Source of the DNA: Chrysomallon squamiferum
Taxonomy: Eukaryota > Mollusca > Gastropoda > Neomphalida > Peltospiridae
Reading direction: 5' to 3'
Length of the DNA: 43,962 nucleotides
Assembly: GCA_012295275.1 (NCBI GenBank)
Contig: CM022665.1
Coordinates: 47,938,602-47,982,563 of the forward strand
Part shown: positions 1 through 11,149 of the stretch, piece after piece
How positions within the stretch are numbered: position 1 is the first letter of the stretch
How the letters are laid out: each line of letters starts with the position of its first letter
The notes under the pieces: model-generated
Told to the model about the DNA's origin: nothing
The model's input: only the letters and a program-made list of their open reading frames with translations
The model's database searches: none
Made by a program: the position numbers and the translations under genes

Positions 1-480
1 GAATCTCGTTACCAGTATCAGCATTGTAAAGATGTTTCACTGTACATAGATTTTAGATGTTTTTGTCACGAAATACTTAAATTAGACCAATCAGATTTTA
101 TATATTCTAGTGATGAAGAATGAGACAGGCATGATGTAAAGTATGACAGTGTATATATAATGAATGTTTCAATCATAACATATTTTAGATAATATTTAAA
201 ATGACAGTTTTAAATTCTGAGATAAGAAAATGCTTTCTTGTGTCATCTCTTGTATATGTCTATAATAAACCAAACATTACACAAATGATATCTGCGAATC
301 TTCCTCAAAATAGTTTACATCCAGTTTTCAACTGGCAATGAAATGATGTAACGTATTAAACGAATTAAAGACAAATTATATTCTTCATTCACTTACAATC
401 ACGGTTTATCGTGATAAGAAATAAAACAAAAAAAGCCACTGCTTCCTGCTGGCTAATTACAACTATATTTAACTTTGCTT
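1..480. other. AT-rich sequence without a recognised gene
   Basis: No ORF, splice-site pair or repeat structure stands out. Several AATAAA-like hexamers occur, as expected in AT-rich DNA. Confidence 0.5.
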
Positions 481-484
481 GCTG

Positions 485-757
485 ATGACGCACAGCATGC
501 TGTCATCAACGTCAATTGTCTTTGTTAACGACATCTTGACGTCAAGTGGGACGTGCACAACGTTTGAGCTTCCCATGGTGAAGCAGAGAGCAACATTTTG
601 TCCACCACATTGGTGCTTGAGCTAATTTTATTGTCGACTTGGTGATGACAATCCAGTGTTTGAGAAAGTGAATTAAGTTGTTGTAATTCAGCCATTCTCT
701 GCTTATTTCCAGCAAGCTTTGACGTCTGTGGTGACAGCACGAACACAGCAGACGTCA
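485..757. promoter_or_regulatory. cluster of CRE-like (TGACGTCA) motifs
   Basis: A perfect palindromic TGACGTCA lies at 537-544. Near matches are TGACGTCT at 720-727, AGACGTCA at 750-757, AACGTCAA at 508-515 and TGACGCAC at 485-492. CREB/ATF proteins bind TGACGTCA. That density in under 300 bp is unusual for AT-rich DNA, but function is an inference. Confidence 0.3.
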
Positions 758-812
758 ATTGTTCCGTGGACACGATGAAAGAGTTGACATACCCAACCCT
801 ATAGTTCCCCAT
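525..812 (-). CDS. unrecognised 95-codon ORF with good start context
   Basis: The ORF opens with ATG in the context TTTCACCATGG, close to an ideal Kozak site, and ends at a normal stop. I do not recognise the protein. It has no membrane segment or clear domain and is rich in Ser, Thr, Leu and Gln. A second ATG near 575, in another frame, has the nearly identical context CTTCACCATGGG and opens a 35-codon ORF, which suggests a small internal duplication. The ORF overlaps the CRE cluster, so either reading (exon or regulatory island) may be an illusion of the other. Confidence 0.15.
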   Translation of the reverse strand: MGNYRVGYVNSFIVSTEQLTSAVFVLSPQTSKLAGNKQRMAELQQLNSLSQTLDCHHQVDNKISSSTNVVDKMLLSASPWEAQTLCTSHLTSRCR

Positions 813-1817
813 GGTGAAAGCAAAACTATTTTTAGCTCAGTTAAATATTACATATATGATGTGAATTACACATAAATAATAAAACATTATCTGAAAGATA
901 GTTTCGTAAGAAACGTATAAGCATTCTTACTGAAACAATTTTACTAGTGAGAGAAATTTGCTGTGACTGAGGAGTATTAAAGTTTTTGCGGAGTAAATGT
1001 ACTGAGTTATCAAATAAAGTACATAATCAAATATGTGTTCACTTGTTATCTTGAATTTTAAAATTTTGACACAAACGAGTGCGGAAATAAAGACACAAAA
1101 GATCATTTCTACAACGTGAAGTTTTATTTTGAAAGTGTTACAAAACATCGACAACAATTCTCTAAACAATTTGCAGGTGTCAAAACACAAAGATAAACAC
1201 TTTAATTTTCGTCATTTCTTAATTTGTCAACAACAAATGTGTTGTACCTATTTGCCCCCTGCAAGGAGACAACGCCCGAGGGTAAACCCTTTTCGTGGTG
1301 TGCGTAACTGTGTTGGCGACTGACCACGCCTTCCTCTCTGCTGACTAAAATCGCCTTACAAAGTCAGGCTGTTGAGAATGGAAACGTTCACGTCCCATCA
1401 AATTTAAACAAGTTACTTCCTCCCCAGCAGCATCTGTGATGCCGATTCCGTGCGGTCAGCAAGACCACTGTGGTGACGTAGTCAGCAGCTACAACGCAAT
1501 TAGCTGTTGAAAAAGCCGTAGGCGGGAATAGCCGGAGGTTTGCTGTTGAAAACCTGACATCACTAACAGAAGAAGCCATCTTAACTGTGATTTCTCACAT
1601 TTGAATTTATTACTCACAAAGTTTCAAAGTCCTAATTTTTTAAAATAACATTAATTTTAATTTTTTTATTTTAATTTTGTAATTTTAAACGTTTGTTCTT
1701 ACTTAATTATATATATTCTTTTCGCCTCCAATTATAAAAAATTAAATATAAAAAATAAAAATAACATCTTTTTATTTTATCATAGAAACTATCGCATGCA
1801 AAAAAAAAAAAAAAAAA

Positions 1818-1850
<33 letters not shown>

Positions 1851-2340
1851 AAAAAAAAAATAAAAAAAATATATATATATATATATATATTAGCTAAGAA
1901 CTGGATGAACAGTGTCATTATGAGAAATGAGAGGATAAATGGCGAGTCACACAGGTTACAGCTGACAAAACAGTGATTTACACAGTTTAATAATTACTAG
2001 TTATTTAATTGACATTCTGTATATCGGGAAATATCGCTTCTACTGGCAGGTGTTTTCCGGACGTCAAGCCGATCATTTAATGTTGAAGCTTGTTAAAAGA
2101 TGTCGTTTTGTCAAAACTGTTATTTGTTTGTTCAAGTCCAGTTTGTAACATATTGCGATTTAATGTCTTTCTTTTCTTCTTCCGATTGCTATCTTTGAGC
2201 AGTATAAAACGAGTTTGATGTTTTTCATTACAGAAGTAAATTTATTCACGTTTTAAATTGACTGTGGCTCAACAGTAACTTTAATTGAACATAATGATTG
2301 TAATTACTGGTTTTCAACATCTCGTCCACTCTTGAAGAAG
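813..2340. other. AT-rich stretch with no convincing gene
   Basis: A 63-codon minus-strand ORF with an ATG start (1388-1579) and a less AT-rich patch near 1240-1570 are visible, but nothing supports coding. From 1620 on the DNA is low-complexity AT. Confidence 0.4.
1796..1891. repeat. compound microsatellite: poly(A), (AAT)n, (AT)n
   Basis: A run of A is followed by about eight AAT units, another A run and then alternating AT. Confidence 0.9.
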
Positions 2341-2359
2341 CAATAAAGCCAAACATCCA

Positions 2360-2580
2360 ACTAATTTTCATCATGTGGGTTCGCCGTGTGGACCAAAGGG
2401 CGGCCTCTGGACGGTCACTCCGCGCGTGCTAATGAGAGGCAGCAGACGACTAAAACTTGTATGACAGCAGATCTCTGCGGGGTGGGGGCTGACTTTGTGT
2501 TTGAACCTGTCAATGACAAACGAATCAAGAGTCGTGAATTTACGTGTCTCAGACGCCTGCAGCTAGCTTCAGATTAAATA
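2360..2580. promoter_or_regulatory. less AT-rich single-copy island, possible enhancer
   Basis: About 220 bp of non-repetitive, relatively GC-rich sequence between AT-rich DNA and the 54-bp array. It holds the homeodomain-like core GCTAATGAG and the TALE-like core CTGTCAATGA. A 63-codon ORF runs through it without a recognisable product. Regulatory function is inferred from composition only. Confidence 0.25.
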
Positions 2581-2641
2581 TCGGTTGTGTCAGTGGTATA
2601 CATTACCAGCGTCTCAGAAAAATACAATTAATCTTCCATTT

Positions 2642-2968
2642 ATAACATATCCCTTACTACGACTGTTCAGTACAAAGTCATTGTCATATCTTATATTAAC
2701 ATATCCCTTACTACAACTGTTCAGTACAAAGTCATTGTCATATCTTATATTAACAAATCCCTTACTACAACTGTTCAGTACAAAGTCATTGTCATATCTT
2801 ATATTAACAAATCCCTTACTACAACTGTTCAGTACAAAGTCATTGTCATATCTTATATTAACATATCCCTTACTACGACTGTTCAGTACAAAGTCATTGT
2901 CATATCTTATATTAACATATCCCTTACTACAACTGTTCAGTACAAAGTCATTGTCATATCTTATATTA
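2642..2968. repeat. 54-bp tandem repeat, about 6 copies
   Basis: The unit contains CCCTTACTAC and AGTACAAAGTCATTGTCATA. Copies differ only at a few sites (CGACTG or CAACTG; ATATCC or AAATCC). Because 54 is a multiple of three, long ORFs of 181 and 124 codons stay open on both strands. These are shadows, not genes. Confidence 0.95.
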
Positions 2969-2969
2969 A

Positions 2970-3868
2970 TAATGTCGAAATGGAACAAACATCTAACTTC
3001 ATACTCAGCTTTCTGTAAAGTATACTGCTGGTATTACTTCATACAGAAGTTTTTAAGAATAACTACTAAGCCTACAATTATTAGCTTTAAGCAAACTTAC
3101 GTAATTTATGAGAGTCTGTTTATAAAATGACATTGTTCCAAGATAAACGAACACTTAAACTGTTAAAATCTCTGAACACAATGGTGTAGTTGTTTTGTTT
3201 TTTGTTTTGTATTCTTTGTGTTATTTCATTATTTGTCGCTGAACAAATTCTATTTCTATTATTAATCAGATAAAATATTTTAGGTAGTTTATCAAACTTG
3301 TGACATTTTCTCTGAATATAAGTACTATGAAACATGTTGTCTGTTTTAAAAGTGTATTTCAACTTGATTCTTGTCACCTCTCAGTTTGTGTTAAATTTCA
3401 GGATGAAAAGTGATTTTCTACTCTTCAGGTCAAAGTTGAGACACCAGTGGGTAATGTCTCGGACGATTAACCCCAGTTCATGGAAGCGGAATTAAAATCA
3501 GTTAATTAGCAGCTGAAGCCCGAGGGTCAGAGAGAGACACACCCAATATTGTTAAACTTATTGTACTCTGAGAAATCTCAAACATGTTTAGAATGTCTGA
3601 GACACAAACACATTTCGTCATTAACAACAATACGCTAACACAGAAATAAAATAAAACTTTCGTCAGTAAACAAACAGATATAAAATAAAAAGTATACATT
3701 AACAATAAAACGCCAGTAAACAGATTTGAAATAAACTTTCGAATTTAAGATAATATGTTAACATAGGAAAAGATAATCGCAGTTACTTAGTGAAAACAGT
3801 TCACTGACAAGTTATCACGGGACAAAATAAACATGTTTTCATGACTTATTAATTAATATTTATGACTA
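2970..3868. other. no gene seen
   Basis: Ordinary AT-rich DNA with small ORFs on the minus strand (3120-3377 and 3502-3705) that look like chance. Confidence 0.4.
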
Positions 3869-3869
3869 T

Positions 3870-4730
3870 TATTTGACAGTGTTGTTTTATCTGACAATAA
3901 TACATAAATGACAGTGTTATGCAACTGACATCCGATATATATTTTATCTGAGAGTAATGTATGACAGTGCTGTTTTATGTGACTTACAACACAATGTTGT
4001 TCTGTGTGACAATAACAGCAATACGTGACAGCTTTGTTTTATTTGACATTAATAAGTGACAATGTTGTTTCATCTGACACTAATACGTTACAGTTTTGTT
4101 TTATCTGACACTAATACATGACAGTGCTGTTTTATCTGACACTAATACATGACTGTGCTGTTTTATTTGACTAATTCATGACAGTGCTGTTTTATCTGAC
4201 TAATACATGACAGTGCTGTTTTATCTGACTAATACATGACAGTGCTGTTTTATCTGACACTAATACACGACAGTGCTGTTTTATCTGACACTAATACATG
4301 ACAGTGCTGTTTTATCTGACACTAATACATGACAGTGCTGTTTTATCTGACACTAATACATGACTGCGCTGTTTTATTCGACTAATTCGCGACAGTGCTG
4401 TTTTATCTGACACTAATACAAGACAGTGCTGTTTTATCTGACTAATACATGACAGTGCTGTTTTATCTGACTAATACATGACAGTACTGTTTTATCTGAC
4501 TAATACATGACAGTGCTGTTTTATCTGACTAATACTATCTGACTACATGACAGTGCTGTTTTATCTGACACTAATACATGACAGTGCTGTTTTATCTGAC
4601 ACTAATACATGACAGTGCTGTTTTATCTGACACTAATACATGACGGTACTGTTTTATCTGACACTAATACATGACAGTGCTGTTTTATCTGACTAATACG
4701 CGACAGTGTTATTTTATGTGACAGTCACGG
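3870..4730. repeat. 29/31-bp minisatellite, about 27 copies
   Basis: The core is ACATGACAGTGCTGTTTTAT followed by CTGACACTA or CTGACTA, so two unit lengths (31 and 29 bp) alternate irregularly. Copies at the left end (3870-4080) are strongly diverged, whereas those from about 4100 to 4690 are nearly identical. This suggests growth or homogenisation at the right end. Confidence 0.95.
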
Positions 4731-5110
4731 GTTAGTTTTCTGCTGCTGTAGATAAAACTGTATAGAAAAAAAACAGCTGTCTGTGAGCTGCCGGTCGACT
4801 CAGTCAGTGTATGTCTGAGCAGACAGACTGAAAAGAGTAAATCAGTCAGGTAATCGTCATCTGACCACACGTTTTCCTTTCTCCTAAATTTCTCTTTCAT
4901 CAGTCTGAGGCGTGAAAACAAGAAAAGACCTACCAGCTGAGCCGTACATCCACACGTCTGTCATCAGAAATAAACAAGTGATTAATCGTCTGGTTTCTTT
5001 CACCTTCTTACACCGTGCCCCGGGGACTGGGGATCGCTAACATCTACAACCACAGCGTCTCCTTTACCGACTTTTTGAAAGTATTCTCCTCGTATTCTCG
5101 GGCGTTTGTT
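4731..5110. other. no gene seen
   Basis: Unique sequence with a 70-codon minus-strand ORF (4709-4921). No family is recognised. Confidence 0.35.
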
Positions 5111-5114
5111 AATT

Positions 5115-5134
5115 TTTTTTTATCTTTTTTATTT

Positions 5135-5228
<94 letters not shown>

Positions 5229-5485
5229 TTTATTTTTAATTTCGTATGAATGTTATATTATTTTATCACTACCACCATAACAAAATTATTAACAACAGTT
5301 GTAGTAATGATAGAAGTAACGTAAGTGATAATAACAATAGTAATATTATAGTAGTAGTTGCAGAAATAGTAGGAATAGTAGAAGCAGTAATAGAAATAAT
5401 GTAGTAGCAGTCGTAACAGTAGCAACAGTAGCAGTAGTAATGGTAGTAGTGGTAATAGTACTTCATGTTCACCACTTCCAATACA

Positions 5486-5541
<56 letters not shown>

Positions 5542-5545
5542 ATGT
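5115..5545. repeat. microsatellite cluster: (TTTA)n, (TTA)n and degenerate TAG/CAG trinucleotides
   Basis: (TTTA)n at about 5130-5170 runs into (TTA)n to 5226. Imperfect TAG, CAG and TAA triplets fill 5290-5465 and a second (TTA)n lies at 5489-5540. ORFs here are homopolymer artefacts (Tyr, Asn, Leu runs). Confidence 0.9.
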
Positions 5546-5875
5546 ATTGAGTATTGCCATCAAGAGGGCAGAAACATTTGTGTGAATATTGTGTGTAAAA
5601 ATAATATCATTAGACGTCTGAAAAATATTTACATTTGTTAATATAGTCTTAAACACGTATTATAAATTAAATATAACGACTGTGTTAACTATCTGCAAGA
5701 CTACGGGAAAAAGTTCACTTTGACTTCTTCAGTTTAATTTATCTCCTCTTTTAACTACGTTTGGTATTATTTTATCTTATTCCTCTAGAAGTACGTCTTT
5801 CAGAATTATACGTTTTAAACGTAACGAAACACATGACGATCAAAGTGTCAGCATTCGATTCATAGCTTAATAACA

Positions 5876-5936
5876 ATAAAAATAACAATAATAATAAGAA
5901 GAAGAAGAAGAAGAAGAAGAAGTAGTAGAAGAAGAA
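5876..5936. repeat. (AAT)n/(AAG)n microsatellite
   Basis: AAT units followed by about nine AAG/GAA units. Confidence 0.9.
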
Positions 5937-6189
5937 TAGATGATAACAATGTGATAACTAATAATTTGATCTATTAAGGTAATTACATAGATTCTCCAGT
6001 GTCTCAGTCAACGAAAATGTAAAAATACTTGTTCCAGTTATTTTACATTTTATTTAATATCTGCTTTAATTTACATTTAATAGTTAACATTCAGGTTTAC
6101 ACTGTTAATTAACTGTTAATGTGTTTAATTTATTCTAATATACATATATATTAATAGCTCATTAGTATGTTTTCTTTAATGTCTGTTTA

Positions 6190-6450
6190 TAATTTAATAA
6201 TATTTTATATCCGAATTTAAATCTTAATGCTTTATTTTTATATCATAATTTGTAAATTAATGTCATTTCATATCACAATTTAAAAGTTAATATTTTATTT
6301 TATGTCACAGATTGAAAATTAATCTTTTGTTTTATATCAGAATTTGAAAATTAATGTTTTATTTTATATCATAATTTAAATGTTAATGTTTTATATAGTA
6401 TCACAATTTATTAATTGTTTGAAAGTTAATATTTTATTTCCATGATAATT
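6190..6450. repeat. ancient, diverged tandem repeat of roughly 43 bp
   Basis: Blocks such as TTAATGTTTTATTTTATATC and CATAATTT recur about six times with many substitutions. It appears to be an old minisatellite decaying into AT-rich background. Confidence 0.55.
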
Positions 6451-6559
6451 AAAAACTGATCATTATTTATATATATATAAATATCAACGTTAAACTGGAC
6501 TCCAATTATTAATAAATATTGTTACAGTCTAGCTGCGATTAACGAAATAGTAATGACTT

Positions 6560-7032
<473 letters not shown>

Positions 7033-7202
7033 TAGTTTCAAATATTTGTAAAAGATTTTCCCCATATTCTCGGTACATCCAGTTACATGTTTAAAACACT
7101 TTTTACAGTTTTTCTAACTGCTTTCACACTCTTCTTATGAAACACAGGTTTTAGAAAAGAGGGTCACGTTTTACACATTGTTCACACACTCACGTTTCAG
7201 TT

Positions 7203-7904
7203 TCACAGTCTCTGGAAACAGTTCAGTCTCTTTTGAGCTTCAGAAAACAGTTGCTCTGGTAACGTGGCTCGTGTTGTATTTTCGGGAGAGTGTAAAGGAG
7301 ACGCGGGAGACAGCATGCGAGAAACGTGAGATGGTAAAGAATACGGACACACGGAACAAGTACACGACACAGCATTACACTGTGGCTGGACAGAATGTCC
7401 TGCCTGACCACTGACACTCGGACCAACCTGCACGTGAGGATAAGGATAACCAGGAACTGGACCTGGGGCTAGGGGTGCCAGGGTGGGGTGCAGGTGAGAT
7501 GGGAGTGGTCCTGGATATCTTCTCGGAAGTCCTGATCTGTAGATATCGTCAATTAATTGTTTCATCTCCTCAACAGACTTAGTCAACATCTGAATGTAGT
7601 TCTTAGCCAGAGCCAAAGTGGACATTTTTGAAAGTTTACGAACTGACGGCCCCCGGGCGTACGGCATCACTTCTCTGAGGGAGTCCATGGCCGAGTTTAG
7701 ATCGTGCATCCTCTTCCGTTCTCGGCTGTTTATTTTACCCCTCAACTCGTGGCGCTCCGATTCCGTAAATCCGTGTATGACGTAGCCAGAACCTCCCCCC
7801 TCACCACCAGAACGACAGTCCGACGTGGACTCGCTTTCACCAATAATGTCAATGTAAATATCGTCTTTACAGTCCGATTTCAAATGCTCGTTAGACTCGG
7901 ACAT
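7203..7904 (-). CDS. Olig-family bHLH transcription factor (Olig-A), complete
   Basis: This is a nuclear transcription factor expected to bind E-boxes as a dimer. Residues 52-65 form the basic region (core [13 protein letters not shown]), 66-81 helix 1, 82-91 the loop (GPSVRKL) and 92-124 helix 2. [14 protein letters not shown] and GPSVRKLSK are hallmarks of the Olig branch of group A bHLH proteins; the Beta3/bHLHe22 branch usually has SPSVRKLSK. The N-terminus is acidic with a Gly-rich stretch. After the bHLH comes a Pro-rich tail. A SCTCSVC motif at 180-186, then HVSRM at 193-197, resembles the end of vertebrate Olig2. The start is the ATG at 7904 (A at -3); the frame is closed upstream by TAA at 7935-7937, so no longer protein is possible without splicing. 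Helix 2 is divergent (KMSTLALAK where the family usually has KIATLLLAR). No intron is needed, as is typical for Olig genes. Confidence 0.93.
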   Translation of the reverse strand: MSESNEHLKSDCKDDIYIDIIGESESTSDCRSGGEGGGSGYVIHGFTESERHELRGKINSRERKRMHDLNSAMDSLREVMPYARGPSVRKLSKMSTLALAKNYIQMLTKSVEEMKQLIDDIYRSGLPRRYPGPLPSHLHPTLAPLAPGPVPGYPYPHVQVGPSVSGQAGHSVQPQCNAVSCTCSVCPYSLPSHVSRMLSPASPLHSPENTTRATLPEQLFSEAQKRLNCFQRL

Positions 7905-8300
7905 GTTTCTGGTTGTCACAGAAAGAAGCACGTTTTATCCTCAGTTCCTCGCAGATCAGTGGACGCTCAGTGACAGAGGGAGTCTGTTTACATTTCGCTG
8001 TTCGGACTCGTGAACACGTTTACTAATGACAGGAATATAAAATAGTTCTGCCTCGCTGTCCTGTTTTGAATACGGACAGTGTTTCTAGTGACTATAAAAG
8101 ATGAGTACCTGGACACAAGCAAACAGGTGAGAATAAAAACGTTTTTATTTCTTTGCTGGATCGACAGTACATCCCAAGAAAGGCGTGGTTATAGGCTGCC
8201 AATACAACGGCTGGCGGAATAACAACCCAGGCAGTAATCACGTGACACCCGCAACGCAAATCACATTGTTCGACACTTTTGTGAATTCTTAAGTTTCAAA
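7905..8300 (-). promoter_or_regulatory. upstream region of Olig-A, probable promoter and 5' UTR
   Basis: Less AT-rich than its surroundings. It holds a CACGTG E-box and a Sox-like CATTGTTC near 8238-8272, and a KLF-like GGCGTGG near 8182. No TATA box is evident on the minus strand. A TATAAAAG at about 8093 lies on the plus strand and would point away from Olig-A. Confidence 0.35.
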
Positions 8301-9115
8301 AATCTTAATGATCATATCACGACATTTTGATCTGTCATATGAAACCATTTAAATTTTAAATTAACTAATCAGTTAATTAATGAATGAATTAATAAAACGA
8401 ACGCTATAAGGAGACGAGGATTAAACACATAAGATGAATATTAATTAATAAGGTCAAATAAAGAGACGAAAATTGAATGTATGACAGATTTTACGAAGAT
8501 CAAATCAAACATGTCCCAGTTAATTATTTTACATTATTTAAAAATTAGTTTAATCAAGAGACGAAATTTCATTTTATTATTTACTGTGTTTCTCTACAAA
8601 ACTTATTTTCAGTGAGTCAATCCATGCAAAACGGTTATTTTTCACCTGCACAGGTATTCGGTGATCGCATTAGGAAAAAGCTGCTTAACGAATATGGTCA
8701 AATAATCACATATGGATAATCATGTTAAATTGCAATCACGGGACACCTGATTCGGATTAGCGACACCTCGAGTGACGAAAACACTGGCATTTTACTGTTT
8801 TACGTTCACCGTTCATAATTCTTTTGTTACACCGTGTATAAACAGGCGGTTCGACTTATTCCCCTACCAGACGATCATCTTGTCTGAGAATCGGCTCACT
8901 GCAGCCGTGTAGATGTAGCATAATACTTGATTTGTACACACGATTATCGTGTTACTTCACAGAGCACTTAACATGTCATTACACAAGTACAGAATTAATC
9001 AGTCACGAACAGAAATTGCTAAGAAATAAATCTGGTATTGAAATTTTTTTTAAAACTGCAAATAAAATAAAATATGTGTATTGACCATTCAAAAAAATAT
9101 TAATAATGATAATAA
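8300..9115. other. no gene seen
   Basis: AT-rich unique sequence. A 75-codon minus-strand ORF (9003-9230) crosses the AAAT microsatellite and is not credible. Confidence 0.4.
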
Positions 9116-9150
<35 letters not shown>

Positions 9151-9152
9151 AT
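9116..9152. repeat. (AAAT)n microsatellite
   Basis: About nine AAAT units. Confidence 0.9.
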
Positions 9153-9254
9153 CTGGTATTGAGATAAAAAGGCAATGTAAAAATCATGGTCCTTCATAAT
9201 TTCAAACCAAAACTTTTCAATTTCCTTCATAATTATTTAAATTTTAGTTAGACT

Positions 9255-9430
9255 GGTACATTTTTTGTGTTATTCTAAAGTTTAGTCACTGTTAAATGAA
9301 TGTGTTACACTAAAGTTTAGTCACTGTTAAATGAATGTGTTGTTTATTTTAAATGAATGTGTTACTTTTAGTCACTGTTAAATGAACTAAAGTTTAGTCA
9401 CTGTTAAATGAATGTTTGTTATTTTAAACT
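9255..9430. repeat. short irregular tandem repeat, 4-5 copies
   Basis: AAAGTTTAGTCACTGTTAAA and TGAATGTGTT recur with deletions. A stray copy of the core appears near 9733-9752. Confidence 0.75.
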
Positions 9431-9984
9431 TTTGTCAATGTTAAATGAACTGTTAAAGTGCCATATTATTAAATTGATGTTTTAAACAGTTGACTTTGTA
9501 TATTGCCACCATTATCAATGCACAAGAACTAAAACAAATGTTAATTAATCTATAGAATTATAAGATAAAAGTCAGAGCATGCAGTGTAAATTCACACAGT
9601 CAGTGCAGTCTGGCATGACTAAGAAAATGTAGTCACCAATTCCCAGAATGGTCAGAATAGTTATATTTACCAAAATGTTCCAAAATCAGGCAAACAGCAG
9701 TTCTTTATATAGAGAGTCAAGTGTACTCAAGTTTTGTCACTGTTAAATGAATTGTTTCACTATAAAGTTTTCTTTCACATTATTAACTGAGATAAGCTAA
9801 TCTGAAACAGGCTGATGATACCACTAATTTCTGCTGTAAACTACTGAATATAAAATAGATGTGTTCATCAAAGAAAACACCCTAGTTGGTCTCCCCTTTC
9901 TTTAGATAAAACAAAGTACACTGGTATTTTTCACATAGCACATTTATTCATGTCCTTATACAAAAGCAATATTATACAATCTGT
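9431..9984. other. no gene seen
   Basis: AT-rich unique sequence. Confidence 0.4.
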
Positions 9985-10400
9985 ATCTAATGTTCTTACA
10001 TGTTAGCAATATTATAAGAAACAAAAAACCTGTACTTAATGTTCTTACATGGTAGCAATTTTGTACAAAATGTACTTAATATTCTTACATGTTAGCAATA
10101 TTGTACAAACTGTACCTAATGGTTACATATAGCAATATTGTACAAACTGTATTTTATGCTTTTACATATTAGCAATATTGTACAAATTGTACCTAATGTT
10201 CTTACATTTAGCAATATTGTATAAACTGTATTATATGCTTTTACATATTAGCAATATTGTACAAACTGTACCTAATGTTCTTACATTTAGCAATATTGTA
10301 CAAACTGTATTTTATGCTTTTACATATTAGCAATATTGTACAAACTGTACTTAATGTTCTTTCATGTTAGTAGTATTGTACAAACTGTATCCAATATTCT
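9985..10400. repeat. about 39-bp tandem repeat with alternating unit types, about 10 copies
   Basis: The shared core is TAGCAATATTGTACAAACTG. From about 10110 to 10340 two variants alternate: one begins AATGTTCTTACATTTAG, the other ATGCTTTTACATATTAG. This gives a higher-order unit of about 78 bp. Confidence 0.9.
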
Positions 10401-11145
10401 ACAATATTATACAATTTATGTGAACTCAGTGTTCAACGTTTTACCAATACTGTACAAGATTTATATAATGCTAGTACTAACATTTAAAATTAAAACACAC
10501 TGTTGCATCTAGTACAATACTGACTCACAATTAACAACATCAACTGTGACCTTACAGAGACTAAACCTGACTGAGGTGGGTTTTGCACTTATCGTTGTAC
10601 CAAAAAAATAACTGATAAAACACATTTTTTACCAATAATAAAAAAAAGATATTAAAACGTACTGATTACAAAGAGATAAATGTGTGTGTGTTTTGTTTCT
10701 TCTCACTATGTACACCTGACCAAGTCCTTAACAACAACTAAACTAAACCACATGTACATTATTAACACTGGTAAACTAAACTTAAAACAAGGCTGCAGCA
10801 AGCAAATAAAATATGTTTAGTCTTCCTCAGTGTCTGGAAACACTGGAAAGCAGGAACAAAGTATTTCATTGTCTTGTACAAATTAGAAATCCATTTGAGT
10901 AAATGTAAAAATTTTAAATTCTAAATTTTTAACCTGATTTGTATCATTAACATTTCCTTTTTTTTTTTTAGTATATTAAAATATATTATTCACTGTGTAT
11001 TTTATAAGACAGTTAAAAAACATAATAGTTAAAATTAAGCCATAACAACAGTAAATTAGTTTCAGAGTTTAACTCCAGATTTGTAAACCTTCCAAACTGT
11101 TTGTCTCAAAATATGATTAAGTTTATCCAAATCAATATTTCTATA
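10400..11145. other. no gene seen
   Basis: AT-rich sequence between two arrays. It could be transcribed as a long 3' UTR of TMEM50, but nothing shows this. Confidence 0.35.
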
Positions 11146-11149
11146 ATTA

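Noticed and set aside
2585-3130. 181-codon plus-strand and 124-codon minus-strand ORFs
   Set aside because: They are open only because the 54-bp tandem unit is a multiple of three; both strands read equally well.
5258-5656. poly-Asn and Leu/Tyr-rich ORFs, also at 25260-25553, 37390-37587, 38548-38892 and 41399-41684
   Set aside because: Translations of trinucleotide microsatellites.
7905-7931. Longer N-terminus for Olig-A from a GTG at 7931
   Set aside because: No ATG upstream in frame and a TAA at 7935-7937; eukaryotic initiation at the ATG at 7904 is simpler.
8092-8140. Plus-strand TATAAAAG followed by ATGAGTACC and an AACAG-gtgaga donor
   Set aside because: The ATG is too close to the TATA box to be in a normal transcript, and no downstream exon was recognised.
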